Shown piece after piece: positions 27,109-37,164 of a stretch of 64,000 nt of DNA. The DNA is taken from assembly GCA_963816745.1 (NCBI GenBank), contig CAWFLQ010000006.1:806001-870000 (forward strand), written 5' to 3'. Made by a program: the position numbers and the translations under genes. The stretch comes from VAZQ01 sp963816745. Lineage in GTDB: Bacteria > Pseudomonadota > Alphaproteobacteria > Rhizobiales > Xanthobacteraceae. How positions within the stretch are numbered: position 1 is the first letter of the stretch; the number at the start of each line of letters is the position of its first letter. Below the pieces are notes generated by a model that ran no database searches, had not been told where the DNA came from, and saw only the letters and a program-made list of their open reading frames with translations.

Positions 27109-28494
27109 TCACTTCCCCGGGATGGGCTCGTCGAGGCCGACGGCGGCGAGCGCCGCGTTCTGCCGCTCGGTGACCCGGCCGATCGAGAAATCGTCGATCG
27201 CCTCGTTGAACAGCTTGTGGAAATTGAGCTCGGCGCGCAGATGCAGGAACACCGCGCCGAGCCCGATCGCGGCACGGTCCATGAACACGAATTCGCGCGG
27301 CACCGTGACCGGGCCGCGCTGCTTGAGCGCCTGATGCACGCGGAAGGCCTCGCGCCGGCCGTATTCCGACGGCTTGACGCCGTCGGCGAGGCTGCGCACC
27401 CGATCGTCCAGCAGCGGCCCGTAGATGAACCGCGCCCAGATATTGAGCACGTCGATCAATTCGCGGCTGAGCCGCTTGAAGCCCCAGGTCTCGTAGGCGT
27501 GCACGACCAGATCGTCATCGCCCTTGAGCAGGCCGTTGTAGAGATCGACGACCCCGCCGACGAATTTCGGCGGGAAGATGCGAATGCAGCCGTAGTCCAG
27601 GAGATTGATGCCGGCGGCCTGCCCGTCCTCGCTGAACACCGTGTAGTTGCCGAGATGCGGGTCGCCGTGGATCACGCCGAAGCGGCTGAACGACCACCAC
27701 CAAGCCGTGAACATCGCCGTGCCCAGCCGGTTGCGGGAAGCGAGGTCATCGTCCTTGTGCTCGAGCAGCCGGCGCCCTTCGAGCCAGTCGAGGGTGAGCA
27801 GCCGCCCGGTCGACAGCTCCGGCCAGACCCGCGGCACACGGATTTGCTCGATGCCGTCGAGCATCATGCGATAGAGCATCACGTGCCTGGCCTCGCGCCG
27901 GTAGTCGAGCTCCTCGCGGATGCGCGCGCCGATCTCCTTGGCGATCTCCGTGGTGTCGATCACGGGGTCCATGCGGCGGTGAATGGCGAAGATCAATTGC
28001 AGCTGCTTGAGGTCGGCTTCGACCGCCGACTGCATGTCGGGATACTGCAGCTTGCAGGCCAGCTCCGCGCCGTCATGCGAGCGAGCCCGGTGCACCTGGC
28101 CGAGCGAGGCCGCGGCCGCGGGATGATGCTCGAAGCTCGCGAATTTTTTCTGCCAGTCGAGGCCCAGCTCCGCGCCCATGCGCCGCTTGACGAAGGCCCA
28201 GCCCATGGGCGGCGCCTCGCTTTGCAGCTTCATCAGCTCGGCGGCGTATTCCTGCGGCAGCGCATCGGGGATGGTGGCCATGAGCTGGGCCACCTTCATG
28301 ATCGGGCCCTTGAGGCCGCCGAGCGCCGCCGCGAGCTCCATGGCGTTCTGGCCGCGGTCGAGGTCGAACCCGAACAGCCGCGCGCCGGCGATGCGTGCCG
28401 CGACGCCGCTCATATTGGCGCCGACGCGCGCGTAGCGCGCGGCGCGGGCGGAGAAACGGTTGGCTTCGCGGTCGGTCACTTCGCGGTCTGTCAT
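27109..28494 (-). CDS. ABC1/AarF (UbiB) family atypical kinase
   Basis: The 461-aa product has the ABC1 family features: the KxGQ-like motif in LKGPIMKVAQLMATIPDALP at about residues 60-80, AAASLGQVHRARSHDGAELA with the family-specific Ala-rich loop, KLQYPDMQSAVEADL, and the kinase-like HGDPHLGNYTVF and LLDYGCIRIF. Family members support ubiquinone synthesis or membrane lipid homeostasis through ATPase activity. The ATG at 28494 (MTDREVTDREAN) is chosen; the frame extends to 28602 but overlaps the small downstream end of the TIR patch. Confidence 0.88.
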   Translation of the reverse strand: MTDREVTDREANRFSARAARYARVGANMSGVAARIAGARLFGFDLDRGQNAMELAAALGGLKGPIMKVAQLMATIPDALPQEYAAELMKLQSEAPPMGWAFVKRRMGAELGLDWQKKFASFEHHPAAAASLGQVHRARSHDGAELACKLQYPDMQSAVEADLKQLQLIFAIHRRMDPVIDTTEIAKEIGARIREELDYRREARHVMLYRMMLDGIEQIRVPRVWPELSTGRLLTLDWLEGRRLLEHKDDDLASRNRLGTAMFTAWWWSFSRFGVIHGDPHLGNYTVFSEDGQAAGINLLDYGCIRIFPPKFVGGVVDLYNGLLKGDDDLVVHAYETWGFKRLSRELIDVLNIWARFIYGPLLDDRVRSLADGVKPSEYGRREAFRVHQALKQRGPVTVPREFVFMDRAAIGLGAVFLHLRAELNFHKLFNEAIDDFSIGRVTERQNAALAAVGLDEPIPGK

Positions 28495-28543
28495 GGGCTC
28501 GGCAAGTCCTTGGAGCCCAACATAGTCATCCGGCGGCCGAAAA

Positions 28544-28741
28544 TCACGATTTTGCGAGCTTTTCGAGCGTGCTGCGGTACATTTCCATGCCCCGCCGCGC
28601 AATTTTCATCGCGCGGGCATGCTTCGTCTCGGTCCGCACAATCCGAAGTTCGTCGCCGCAGACCTCGCATAACGACCTACCGCCACGTGTATGAGGCCTC
28701 AAGCTAATTTCTAACTGCGCCCAATACCGTCGCTGCAACAT
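28544..28741 (-). CDS. Small protein with a CxxC pair at the end of the TIR patch
   Basis: About 65 aa from the ATG at 28741 (or 82 aa from 28792). It has one CxxC (RSLCEVCGDELRIV) and a basic helix (KHARAMKIARRGMEMYRSTL). It overlaps the end of the TIR gene in another frame by 38 bp or more, so it may be a coupled third gene or a chance frame. No family was recognised. Confidence 0.4.
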   Translation of the reverse strand: MLQRRYWAQLEISLRPHTRGGRSLCEVCGDELRIVRTETKHARAMKIARRGMEMYRSTLEKLAKS

Positions 28742-29096
28742 TTTCAATCGGTTGCTTAGAGGCGTCCACCACGACGGTTCTCGCCAGATCATATGGAATA
28801 TTGGTGCGGTCTACTTCTGCCAAATCAGGGACCACGATAACCACGTCCTTTCCGATGGCGCGCGCAGCACCCGCCTCGAAAAAGGTGCTATTGCTTGAAG
28901 CGGCGGTCGTGGATGGCATAACCAGAACAAACGCATCCGTCTTTTTCAGACGATCTTTCAGCGTTGTTAGCCAATCGTCACCGGCCAACATACCGTGTTC
29001 GGACATCCACGCGTCGCCACCTCGCTCAGTAAGCGACTTCGCGAGCTGCTTTGCAAACTTTTGATCGTGTCGTGAGTACGATATGACGATCTTCAT
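28704..29096 (-). CDS. TIR-domain protein (standalone)
   Basis: The 130-aa product is almost entirely one TIR domain: strand A KIVISYSRHDQKFAKQLAKS, box-2-like GDDWLTTLKDRLKKTDAFVL, then MPSTTAASSNSTFFEAGAAR, where the Glu in FFEAG stands where NAD-cleaving TIR domains keep their catalytic Glu. GKDVVIVVPDL follows. Bacterial TIR proteins often act in anti-phage defence through NAD+ depletion or nucleotide signals. A sensor partner is normally required and none is evident here beside a second, broken TIR gene 24 bp upstream. The local GC content is clearly lower than in the neighbours, suggesting transfer. Confidence 0.75.
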   Translation of the reverse strand: MKIVISYSRHDQKFAKQLAKSLTERGGDAWMSEHGMLAGDDWLTTLKDRLKKTDAFVLVMPSTTAASSNSTFFEAGAARAIGKDVVIVVPDLAEVDRTNIPYDLARTVVVDASKQPIENVAATVLGAVRN

Positions 29097-29120
29097 CTCA
29101 GAACGTCCTTGCGCTGGGCT

Positions 29121-29523
29121 TAAGCGCGAACCTTCAGTTCAGCGATATAGTTATCGAACTCGTCAAGACCAAGACAGTTCGTCGAGCCAGGGCAGCCATT
29201 CCGCCGTGTTCTTTTCGACATCGCGGATGCGTCAGCCCGTAAATAGACGCCAACTATGCGCTTGCCGAGAGACCAAGCTGCTCCCCGACGCTCATGTCCA
29301 GCGCGCCATCATTTCGGCGAACTGACCAAGGCGTCAACAATTCCACGATCTTCGTTACATTGTGGCAATTCCGTTGGATCCTCTGCTCAATTCGATCGCC
29401 TTTTTTGATGTCAAAAAAATCGATAAATGGCTCAGCGCCGGTGTCTTCCTTTATGCGTCTGGCCATCTGAGCGGCGATCCAACGATCGTGCCAGCCGTGA
29501 GAAATAAACACGCGATAAGACAT
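29121..29523 (-). pseudogene. Second TIR-domain gene, frameshifted
   Basis: The first 80 codons read as a TIR domain: MSYRVFISHGWHDRWIAAQM, then FIDFFDIKKGDRIEQRIQ and VTKIVELLTPWSVRRN. The frame then runs into a stop after 89 aa. The expected continuation AAWSLGKRIVGVY is in another frame, and LDEFDNYIAELKVRA appears just before a TAA at 29121. At least two frameshifts are needed to rebuild a protein of about 135 aa. Whether this is decay or sequence error is open. It starts just after the pepF stop, on the same strand as the intact TIR gene. Confidence 0.65.
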
Positions 29524-29541
29524 GCACTCACTCTAGTACGT

Positions 29542-31392
29542 CTATTCCAACCCCTCCAGCTCCGTGATCATCCGCTCGATCACGCCGAGGCCGCCCTGCC
29601 AGAAGGCGGGATCGCGGGCGTCGAGCCCGAACGGCGCCAGCAGCTCGGAATGGTGCTTGGTGCCGCCGGCCGAGAGCATCTCGAGGTAGCGCTCGGCAAA
29701 GCCCTCATTCGCCTTCTCGTAGACCGCATAGAGCGAGTTCACGAGGCAATCGCCGAACGCATAGGCGTAGACGTAGAACGGCGAGTGCACGAAGTGCGGG
29801 ATATAGGCCCAGAACGTCTCGTAGCCGGGCTTGAGCTCGATCGCGGGGCCGAGGCTCTCGTGCTGCACCTCGAGCCAGAGCGCGCAGAGCTGCTCCGCGG
29901 TGAGCTCGCCGTTGCGCCGCTCGGTGTGCACCTTGCGCTCGAATGTGTAGAACGCGATCTGGCGCACCACCGTGTTGATCATGTCCTCGACCTTGGCGGC
30001 GAGCATCGCCTTGCGCTGCTTCTTGTCGACACTGGCGAGAAGCTTCTTGAAGGTGAGCATCTCGCCGAACACGCTCGCGGTCTCGGCCAGCGTCAGCGGC
30101 GTCGGCGCCATCAGCGCGCCGTTCGGCGCCGCCAGCACCTGGTGCACGCCGTGGCCGAGCTCGTGCGCGAGCGTCATCACGTCGCGCGGCTTGCCCTGGT
30201 AGTTGAGCAGCACGTAGGGGTGCGCCGACGGCACGGTCGGATGCGCGAAGGCGCCCGGCGCCTTGCCCGGGCGCACCGGTGCGTCGATCCAGTTGTTCTT
30301 GAAGAAGCGCTCGGCGATCTCCGCCATGTCGGGCGAGAACGCGCCGTAGGCCGTGAGCACGGTCGCGCTGCGCCTCGCTCCAGCCGATGGTGCGGGTCGG
30401 CACCTTCGGCAGCGGCGCGTTGCGGTCCCAGTGCGGCAGGCGCTTCTTGCCGAACCAGTGCGCCTTGAGCGCGTAGTAGCGATGCGACAGCCGCGGATAG
30501 GCGGCGCGCACCGCCGCGACCAGCGCGTCCACCACCTCGGGCTCGACGCGGTTGGACAGATGCCGCGCATCGGCGACGTCGGCGAAGCCGCGCCAGCGGT
30601 CGGAGATTTCCTTGTCCTTGGCGAGGATGTTGGTGATCAGCGCGAAGGTGCGCAGGTGCTCCTTGAAGGTCTTGGCGAGCGCCTCGCGATGCCGCCTTGC
30701 GCATCGCCGCCTTCGGGTCCTGCATGAGGTTGAGCGTCGGCTCGATCGCGAGCGACTTGGCCCCGACCTTGAAGCGCAGGCTCGCGATGGTCTCGTCGAA
30801 CAGCCGGTTCCACGCGGAATAGGCCGTGACCGACTTCTCGTGGAACAGCTGCTCGATGCGGTCCTCGAGCTGGTACGGCTTGTCCTTGCGGATGTCCTCC
30901 AGCCACGGCCGGTAATGGCCGAGCGCGGGATCCTGCATGGCCGCTTCGAGCTTGGCGTCGTCGATCCGGTTGAGCTCGAGCACGAAGAACAGGAGATGCG
31001 TGGAAGCGGCCGTGAGGCGTTCCTGCACGTCGGCATAGAATTTCGCGCGCGCCGGATCGACCGTGTCGCCGGCATGGACGAGGCCGGCATAGGAGCCGAG
31101 CCGGCCCATGCAGATCGTCGAGCTTCTCGTAGCGCTTCACCGCCTCGGCGAGCGCGGGCCCGGCATCGGACCGCTCCGCGAGCGCGGCGAGCTTGCCCTT
31201 GTAGGCTTCCTCGAAGGCGATGCTGTCGGCATCGGCGCGATCGAGATCGCGCTTGACCTGCGGATCGTCGATCCCGGCGTAGAGATCGGCGAGATTCCAT
31301 TCCGGCAGCGAACCCAGACCGGCTACCGCGCCGGCGGCGGAGCGGGTCTTGGCGGCCTTTTTCGCCGTAACGCGTTTTGCTGGTGCGGACAT
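29542..31392 (-). pseudogene. pepF: Oligoendopeptidase F (M3 family), three frameshifts
   Basis: When read across frames this is a full-length PepF of about 615 aa. The N-terminus is LGSLPEWNLADLYAGIDDPQ, the middle is NRIDDAKLEAAMQDPALGHY, and the zinc site HELGH is in VMTLAHELGHGVHQVLAAPN with the downstream Glu in ETASVFGEMLTF. Three single-base insertions break it, near 31111, 30687 and 30369 (for example GATCTGCATGGGC where GATCTGATGGGC is expected). Flanking protein sequence on each side is fully family-like, which favours sequencing error. The enzyme would hydrolyse peptides of 7-17 residues in the cytoplasm. Confidence 0.8.
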
Positions 31393-31652
31393 AAGCTTCC
31401 GGGGGGTTGAAGTGGCGGGATGGCTACGTCATCTGTGCATTTATTCGTGCAGATTCAATGACCGATACCTGCCACAACGGACACAGATCGGCGGTCAGCC
31501 GCAAGTGTGGTCGGGCGGACACTGTCTCCATTCGCCGTCAGATGCACCCAAATTTCCGCAGTTGATGCCGGTCAGGCGTCCTGTATCCACGCCGAGAGCG
31601 CCGCGCCGACGAAGGATCCGGCAGTTTCGGCGCACGGGCGTGGGGGGCGTCG

Positions 31653-32599
31653 GTGGGAATTCGCACATCGGTTCGTGGTCAAATCCTGCGCGCCATTCTG
31701 CTGGGCACGTCCGCGGCGGCCGCGCTCTGTCTTGGCGCACGTGTTGCGAGCGGCGACGCGACCTGGATCGGCACCACCTCCGACTGGAGCGCCGGCGCCA
31801 ACTGGTCAACCGGCACCATGCCGAGCGGCAACGAGATCGCGACCTTCGGAACGGCGCCCAGCACCTTGTCACCGGCTTCGATCGCCGCTTCGGCAATTGG
31901 ACGGCCGGGCTCGCCGCGGGCTATTCGCACGCCAACGTCCGCGTGGACACGCGGGGAAGCTCCGCGGAAATCGACACCGCCCATCTCGCCGGCTATCTCG
32001 GTGCGAGCTTCGGCGCGTGGACTCTACGCACCGGCGCCGCGTTCGCCTGGCACTCGCTCGATACCAATCGCACCATCGTGTTCCCCGGCTTCTTCGATCG
32101 CACGAATGCGCGCTACGACGGCGACACCGCCCAGGCGTTCGGCGAGATCGGCTACGGCACGGCGCTCGGCGGCGTCGCGCTCGAGCCGTTCGCGGGCCTC
32201 GCCCTCGTGCGCGTAAGCACCCGCGATTTCACCGAGACCGGCGGCGCCGCGGCGCTCACCGGCGCCGCCAACTCGGAAGGTGTCGGCTATTCCTCGCTCG
32301 GCCTGCGAGCTGCCGTCCAGTACATGCTGGAGAACGGGCTCGTGCTGAGACCGCGCGCATCGCTCGGCTGGCAGCATGCCTTCGGCGAGCTTACGCCGGG
32401 CGCCGCGCTCACGTTCGCGAGCACCGGCGCAGCCTTCGCCGTCGCAGGCGTGCCGATCGCGCGCGACGTCGCGCTGATCGACACCGGATTCGATGTCGCC
32501 ATCAGCGCAAACGCCAGGCTCGGCATCGGCTATGTCGGCCAGCTCGCGCGCGATGCCCAGGACCACGCTATGAAAGGCAGCTTCCGAGTCCGATTCTGA
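31653..32599 (+). pseudogene. Autotransporter remnant: passenger start joined to the beta-barrel
   Basis: From a GTG the frame gives a signal-like N-terminus (ILRAILLGTSAAAALCLGAR). The passenger opening of autotransporters follows (TWIGTTSDWSAGANWSTGT), then in a different frame a nearly complete C-terminal autotransporter barrel: FGNWTAGLAAGYSHANVRVD, then IDTAHLAGYLGASFGAWTLR, ending FRVRF with terminal Phe. The join lies at about 31850-31885. Normal members carry hundreds of passenger residues between these parts, so a large internal deletion plus a frameshift is the simplest reading. The barrel itself is open and intact from about 31870. Confidence 0.65.
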
Positions 32600-32611
32600 G
32601 ACGGGATATGC

Positions 32612-33064
32612 TCACGCAAACGCCGCCAATTGCGGCACGAAGTGCGTCAGCAGCTCTTCGCTCTCGCCCACGATCGGCTCGATCTTCTCCTCGAAGAGCT
32701 CGCGCACCGCGCACCAGAACAGCGTGACGCGGGCGACGATCTGCGCCCGCGCCTTCCGCAGCGCGCTGCGCGCCTGCTCGGCCAGCACGACCAGGCTGTT
32801 GTGCTCGAACAGGACCTGCCCAGCGCTGTCCTCGAGAACATAGAGGCGGCCGAGACGCGAGATGCACAGGACGCATTCGTTGTCCGGCGGCGGCCCGAGC
32901 AGATAGAACTGCGGATCACCGATCTCGGTCGCGCCCACGTCCCAGCCGCCGGCCTCACCGCTGCTGAGATGAGGCGCGAGCGCCTCCGTGATTTCCTTGA
33001 GCTCAGCCGCCGGCCACGGATTGCCGTGGCGCGGAACCTTGGGCGGAAACGTGATGACTGTCAT
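32612..33064 (-). CDS. Conserved protein of unknown function paired with an HTH gene
   Basis: The 150-aa product has no family I can name. It contains GDPQFYLLGPPPDNECVLCI, a strand-rich core RLGRLYVLEDSAGQVLFEHN and a helical C-terminus. Its ATG overlaps the stop of the upstream HTH gene (ATGA), so the two are co-translated. This tight pairing suggests a functional unit. Confidence 0.75.
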   Translation of the reverse strand: MTVITFPPKVPRHGNPWPAAELKEITEALAPHLSSGEAGGWDVGATEIGDPQFYLLGPPPDNECVLCISRLGRLYVLEDSAGQVLFEHNSLVVLAEQARSALRKARAQIVARVTLFWCAVRELFEEKIEPIVGESEELLTHFVPQLAAFA

Positions 33065-33393
33065 CGCTTGACCCCGAACAAGAGCCGGTGGAGCTCCGGA
33101 TCGTAGAACGAGAGCAGCTGGCGGGCGAAGGCCGACGGATCGGCGCCCAGCGCCCGCGCCCACGCCTCCATGCTCTCGGTCGGCACGCGGCCGAACCCGT
33201 TCTCCACCTGGGAAACGAACGTGTAGTATTTCAGGCCCAACTTTTCCGCGAGTTGGATCTGCGACAATCCCGCGCGGGCGCGCAGTTCCTTGAGCCAGGC
33301 GCCCGCCCGCCGGCGCAGCTCCTTCGCCTCCGGAGCGGCCTTTGCAAACTGCATGTGTGCCCCCGCCGGTCGGTCCCGGATGGCCGTTGCCAT
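33061..33393 (-). CDS. XRE-family HTH transcriptional regulator
   Basis: The 110-aa product has an XRE helix-turn-helix at about residues 28-85: LKELRARAGLSQIQLAEKLG, then YYTFVSQVENGFGRVPTESM. The C-terminus (PSAFARQLLSFYDPELHRLL) is a short extension. The ATG at 33393 is preferred over the frame start at 33468. The upstream DNA (33395-33480) is AT-rich and likely holds the promoter, divergent to the next gene. It overlaps the partner gene by 4 bp. Confidence 0.82.
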   Translation of the reverse strand: MATAIRDRPAGAHMQFAKAAPEAKELRRRAGAWLKELRARAGLSQIQLAEKLGLKYYTFVSQVENGFGRVPTESMEAWARALGADPSAFARQLLSFYDPELHRLLFGVKR

Positions 33394-33565
33394 GTTGCTT
33401 TCGCGACGTTTCAGAGTTACTAAACTATCGATCAATAATCTCCGAACGCTAGTTGAGCAATAACACAATTAGCGCTCGTAAAACAGACCCGCCAACGGCC
33501 ATCTCCGCGCGCCAGCGGCTGCGAACGGAACACAAGAGACAAGGGAGCCGAGGGGAGCGAAGAGC

Positions 33566-33913
33566 ATGCCGACCAAAGCGGCCAAACGCATCGCCCATCG
33601 CCGCAGCAACCTGTGGCCGCTGCGGCCGCAAGTCACCGGCGGGGTGGCGCTCCTCGCCGCGCTCGCCGCCTTGACCGTGTCTGCGGCCACGCTGCCACAC
33701 GACTTCGTGCTGCCGGCGATGACCATGCTTCTCTTCATCCTGGCGGCCATGGTCGCGCTCGTCGCCTCGAGCGCCGACCGCGCGACGGACGAGGCCGGGC
33801 TCACGCACTCCGACATCGCCGGCCTGCTCACCTTCATCGGGATTTGCGCGGCCTCGCAGGTTGATCCGGATCAAATGGTTCGCCTGGTCGAAGGTGCAAA
33901 CCGCCAGCCATAG
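33566..33913 (+). CDS. Small membrane protein of unknown function
   Basis: The 115-aa product has a basic N-terminus and two hydrophobic helices (GGVALLAALAALTVSAATL and PAMTMLLFILAAMVALVASS). A C-terminal soluble segment follows (LTHSDIAGLLTFIGICAASQ, then VDPDQMVRLVEGA). No family is known to me. GAGCGAAGAGC precedes the ATG. It stands 58 bp upstream of the P-type ATPase gene on the same strand. Confidence 0.65.
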   Translation: MPTKAAKRIAHRRSNLWPLRPQVTGGVALLAALAALTVSAATLPHDFVLPAMTMLLFILAAMVALVASSADRATDEAGLTHSDIAGLLTFIGICAASQVDPDQMVRLVEGANRQP

Positions 33914-33971
33914 CGACCGCCCATCCCTGCCGCGCGTCCGACGAACCGACAAACGTCATGAGGATTGCATC

Positions 33972-36951
33972 GTGAACCTGCAGCAAAAGCCGACCGACAT
34001 TGCAACGCCGCGCACAGAGCAGCTCTCGGCCGGCGCGGAGCCGGGCAAATTGGCGATCGCCCCTCACCGCACGCCGGCGCAGGCCGTGGTCGCGGCGCTC
34101 GGATCCGACGGCACCCGCGGCCTGAGCCAGGCCGAGGCGCAGCGCCGCCTGCAGGAATACGGACCCGAACCAGCTCAAGAGCGCGCCGGAGACGCCGTGG
34201 TGGAAGCGGTTGCTCGAGCAATTCCAGAACTTCCTGGTGATCATCCTGCTCGTCGCCACCGTCATCTCGATGGTCGAATGGCTGCTGCAGGACCCGCGCG
34301 AGACGGCGCTGCCCTACGAGGCCATCGTCATCCTGCTCATCGTCGTGCTCAACGCGCTGCTCGGCTACTTCCAGGAAGCGCGTGCCGAGCGCTCGGTGCG
34401 CGCCCTGATGGCGCTGGCGGCGCCGGAATCGACGGTGGTTCGCGACAGCGAGCGCCAGCGCATCGCCGCCGATCAGATCGTTCCCGGCGACATCGTCATG
34501 GTCGAGGCCGGTGACAAGATCCCGGCCGACGCACGCCTGATCGAGAGCGCCAATCTCCACACCGACGAGGCCCCGCTGACCGGCGAAAGCATGCCGGTCG
34601 CCAAGGAGACCCGGCCGCTCGATGCCGACATCGGCATCGGCGACCGCCACAACATGCTGTTTTCCAGCACGGTCGCCACCTATGGCCGCGGCCGCGCGGT
34701 GGTGGTCGCTACCGGTATGCAGACCGAGGTCGGACGCATCGCCGGCCTGCTCGAAGCCGCCGAGAAGGAGCCGACGCCGCTGCAGCAGGAGCTCGACCGT
34801 ACCGGCAAGCGGTTGAGCATCATCATGCTGGGGATTTGCGCGGTCGTGTTCGCGACCGGACTGCTCACCAGCCCGGTCATGAATCTCAACGCCATTCTCA
34901 GCCTGTTCCTGTTCGCGGTCGCACTGGCGGTGGCCGCGATCCCCGAGGCGCTGCCGGCGATCGTGACCGTCGGGCTGAGCCTGGGCGTGCGACGGATGGC
35001 AGCGGCGAACGCCATCGTGCGCAAGCTGCCGGCGGTCGAGACGCTGGGCGCCGCCACCGTGATCTGCTCGGACAAGACCGGCACGCTGACGCGCAACGAG
35101 ATGACGGTGCGCGCGGTCTTCACGGCCGGTACGCTGGTCGAGGTCGGCGGCAGCGGCTACATCCCCGAAGGCGACTTCACCGTGGCGGGGAAGCCGCTCG
35201 CCGGCGCACCTATTCGCGAGGCGGTCACGCAAATGCTGCGCGCGGCGGCGCTCGCCAACGATGCGGCGCTCGTCAACAGCGAGGGGCGCTGGCGCGTGCA
35301 GGGCGACCCGACCGAAGGCGCGTTGATCGTCGCGGCGCGCAAGCTCGGCGTGGGCGAAGACGAGCTCGCCGGCTTGCCTCGTATCGCGGAAATCCCCTTC
35401 ACCTCCGAGCGCAAGCGTCACACCACCGTTCATCTCGATCGCGCGGACCCCACGCAACTGCATGTCTTCGTCAAGGGTGCGCCCGAATTCCTGCTCGCGC
35501 ACAGCCGTCATGTGTGGGAGGACGGCAAGGCCGTCGCGCTCGGCGAGGATCGCCGCGCCGACCTCGCACGGCGCAACGAGGCGCTCGCCGGCCAGGCGCT
35601 GCGCGTGCTCGCGATCGCGACCCGCACCGTGCCGGCGGCGTCCCTGGGCATCGATCCGCAATCGGCCGACACCGATCGTAGATCGACCATCGAGCTTCCC
35701 GACAGCATCGAGGACGAGCTCGTGCTGCTCGGCCTCGTCGGCATGATCGACCCGCCGCGGGCGGAGGCGAAGGCCGCCGTCGCCGTCGCCAAGCGCGCGC
35801 ATATCCGCTCGGTGATGATCACCGGCGACCACCCCGCGACCGCGGAGGCGATCGCCCGCGAGCTGGAAATCTTCGAGCCGGGGTCGCGGACCGTGACCGG
35901 CGTCGAGCTGCGCACCATGGACGACGCGGGGCTCGACGCGATCGTCGAGCAGGTGCGCGTGTTCGCCCGAGTCGATCCCGAGCACAAGCTGCGCATCGTC
36001 GGCGCGCTTCAGCGCAAGGGCCACATCGTCGCGATGACCGGCGACGGCATCAACGACGCGCCCGCGCTCAAGACCGCCAATATCGGCATCGCCATGGGAA
36101 TCACCGGCACCGACGTCTCCAAGGAGGCCGCCGACATGGTGCTGACCGACGACAACTTCGCCAGCATCGTCAAGGCCATCGAGGAAGGCCGCGGCATCTA
36201 TGACAACATCCGCAAGTACCTGATCTATCTGCTGTCATCGAACGCCGGCGAGCTGATGACGATGTTCGCGGGCGTGATGTTCGCGGGCATGCTCGGTCTC
36301 GTCTCGGCGGAGCCCGGGCTGTTCCTGCCGCTGCTCGCAGCGCAACTTCTGTGGATCAACCTGATCACCGACGGGCCGCCCGCGCTGGCGCTCGGCATCG
36401 ACCCCAAGGACCCCCACGTGATGCTGCGCGCGCCGCGCGCCCGCGGCACCGGCGTGCTCACGAGCGATGATTGGTGGCGCCTCGCCGCCATCGGTCTCGT
36501 CATGATGGTCGGTACGATCGCCGTGCTCGACGCCTACTATCCCGGCGGACTGTTCACGCTGTTCGCACAGGGCAGCGGACCGAACATGACCGACGAGGTC
36601 CATGCCCGCACCATGGCCTTCACCACGCTGATGATGTTCCAGCTGTTCAACGTGTTCAACTGCCGCTCGGTGTGGCGCAGCGCATTCAGCGGGTTCTTCG
36701 AGAACAAGTGGCTGATCGCCGCGGTGGCGCTGTCACTGTTCACGCATGTCCTGGTGATCTACGTGCCGTTCCTGCAGGCGGCGTTCCACACCGTGCCGCT
36801 GTCGGCGCAGGATTGGGCGATTTCGACAGGCGTGGCGGCCACGCTGCTCATCGGGATGGAGGCCGTCAAACTGGGGCTGCGCATGGAGCGCCGGTCCGCA
36901 CCCCCGGCGCTTGCCGAGGCGGCTCAGCGGGGGTCGCCGAGGCGCGCGTGA
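33972..36951 (+). pseudogene. Cation-transporting P-type ATPase (P2 type), one frameshift near the N-terminus
   Basis: When repaired this is a pump of about 990 aa. Motifs: N-terminal cation ATPase domain (TRGLSQAEAQRRLQEYGP, NQLKSAPETPWWKR), LTGESMPV in the actuator, membrane motif AIPEALPA, phosphorylation site CSDKTGTLTRNEM, nucleotide site VFVKGAPEFLL, TGDGINDAPALKTANIGIAM and the C-terminal cation ATPase membrane domain. The PEALP motif groups it with P2A/P2B (Ca2+, Mn2+ or Na+/K+-like) pumps; the ion is not certain. The first 65 codons from the GTG at 33972 are in another frame than the rest. One extra C near 34165 (GGACCCGAACC) explains it. All motifs lie in one open frame from 34210. 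Confidence 0.85.
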
Positions 36952-36962
36952 CGGAACGCAGG

Positions 36963-37017
36963 CTCCCCCGGATTCGTCCGGGGGAGGCCTTCATTAGTCC
37001 TAAATATTAGTCCTAAA
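36963..37017. terminator. Strong hairpin after the ATPase gene plus a 13-bp direct repeat
   Basis: Perfect 10-bp arms CTCCCCCGGA and TCCGGGGGAG with a TTCG tetraloop lie 11 bp after the ATPase stop, a likely terminator though without a T run. Directly after it, ATTAGTCCTAAA occurs twice (36993-37004 and 37006-37017), about 150 bp upstream of the response-regulator gene. The direct repeat looks like a binding site. The remaining gap to 37165 shows nothing else. Confidence 0.65.
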
Positions 37018-37164
37018 GGCGAAATGGGGCGTCGGGCAGCGCAGATGCCTCCATTCGCCGCTACCTCCCGCCTCAATTTTAACACCCCCTTAAGCGTAAT
37101 CGGCCACAGTGCCCCAATTCGGCACATGCTGTTGCTCGTTCGCGTTGCGTCGTGAGGTTGCGTG

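Noticed and set aside
33061..33393. Type II toxin-antitoxin reading of the XRE gene pair
   Set aside because: The partner shows no HigB, HipA, RES or other toxin motif and is larger than usual toxins. It is kept only as an unknown pair.
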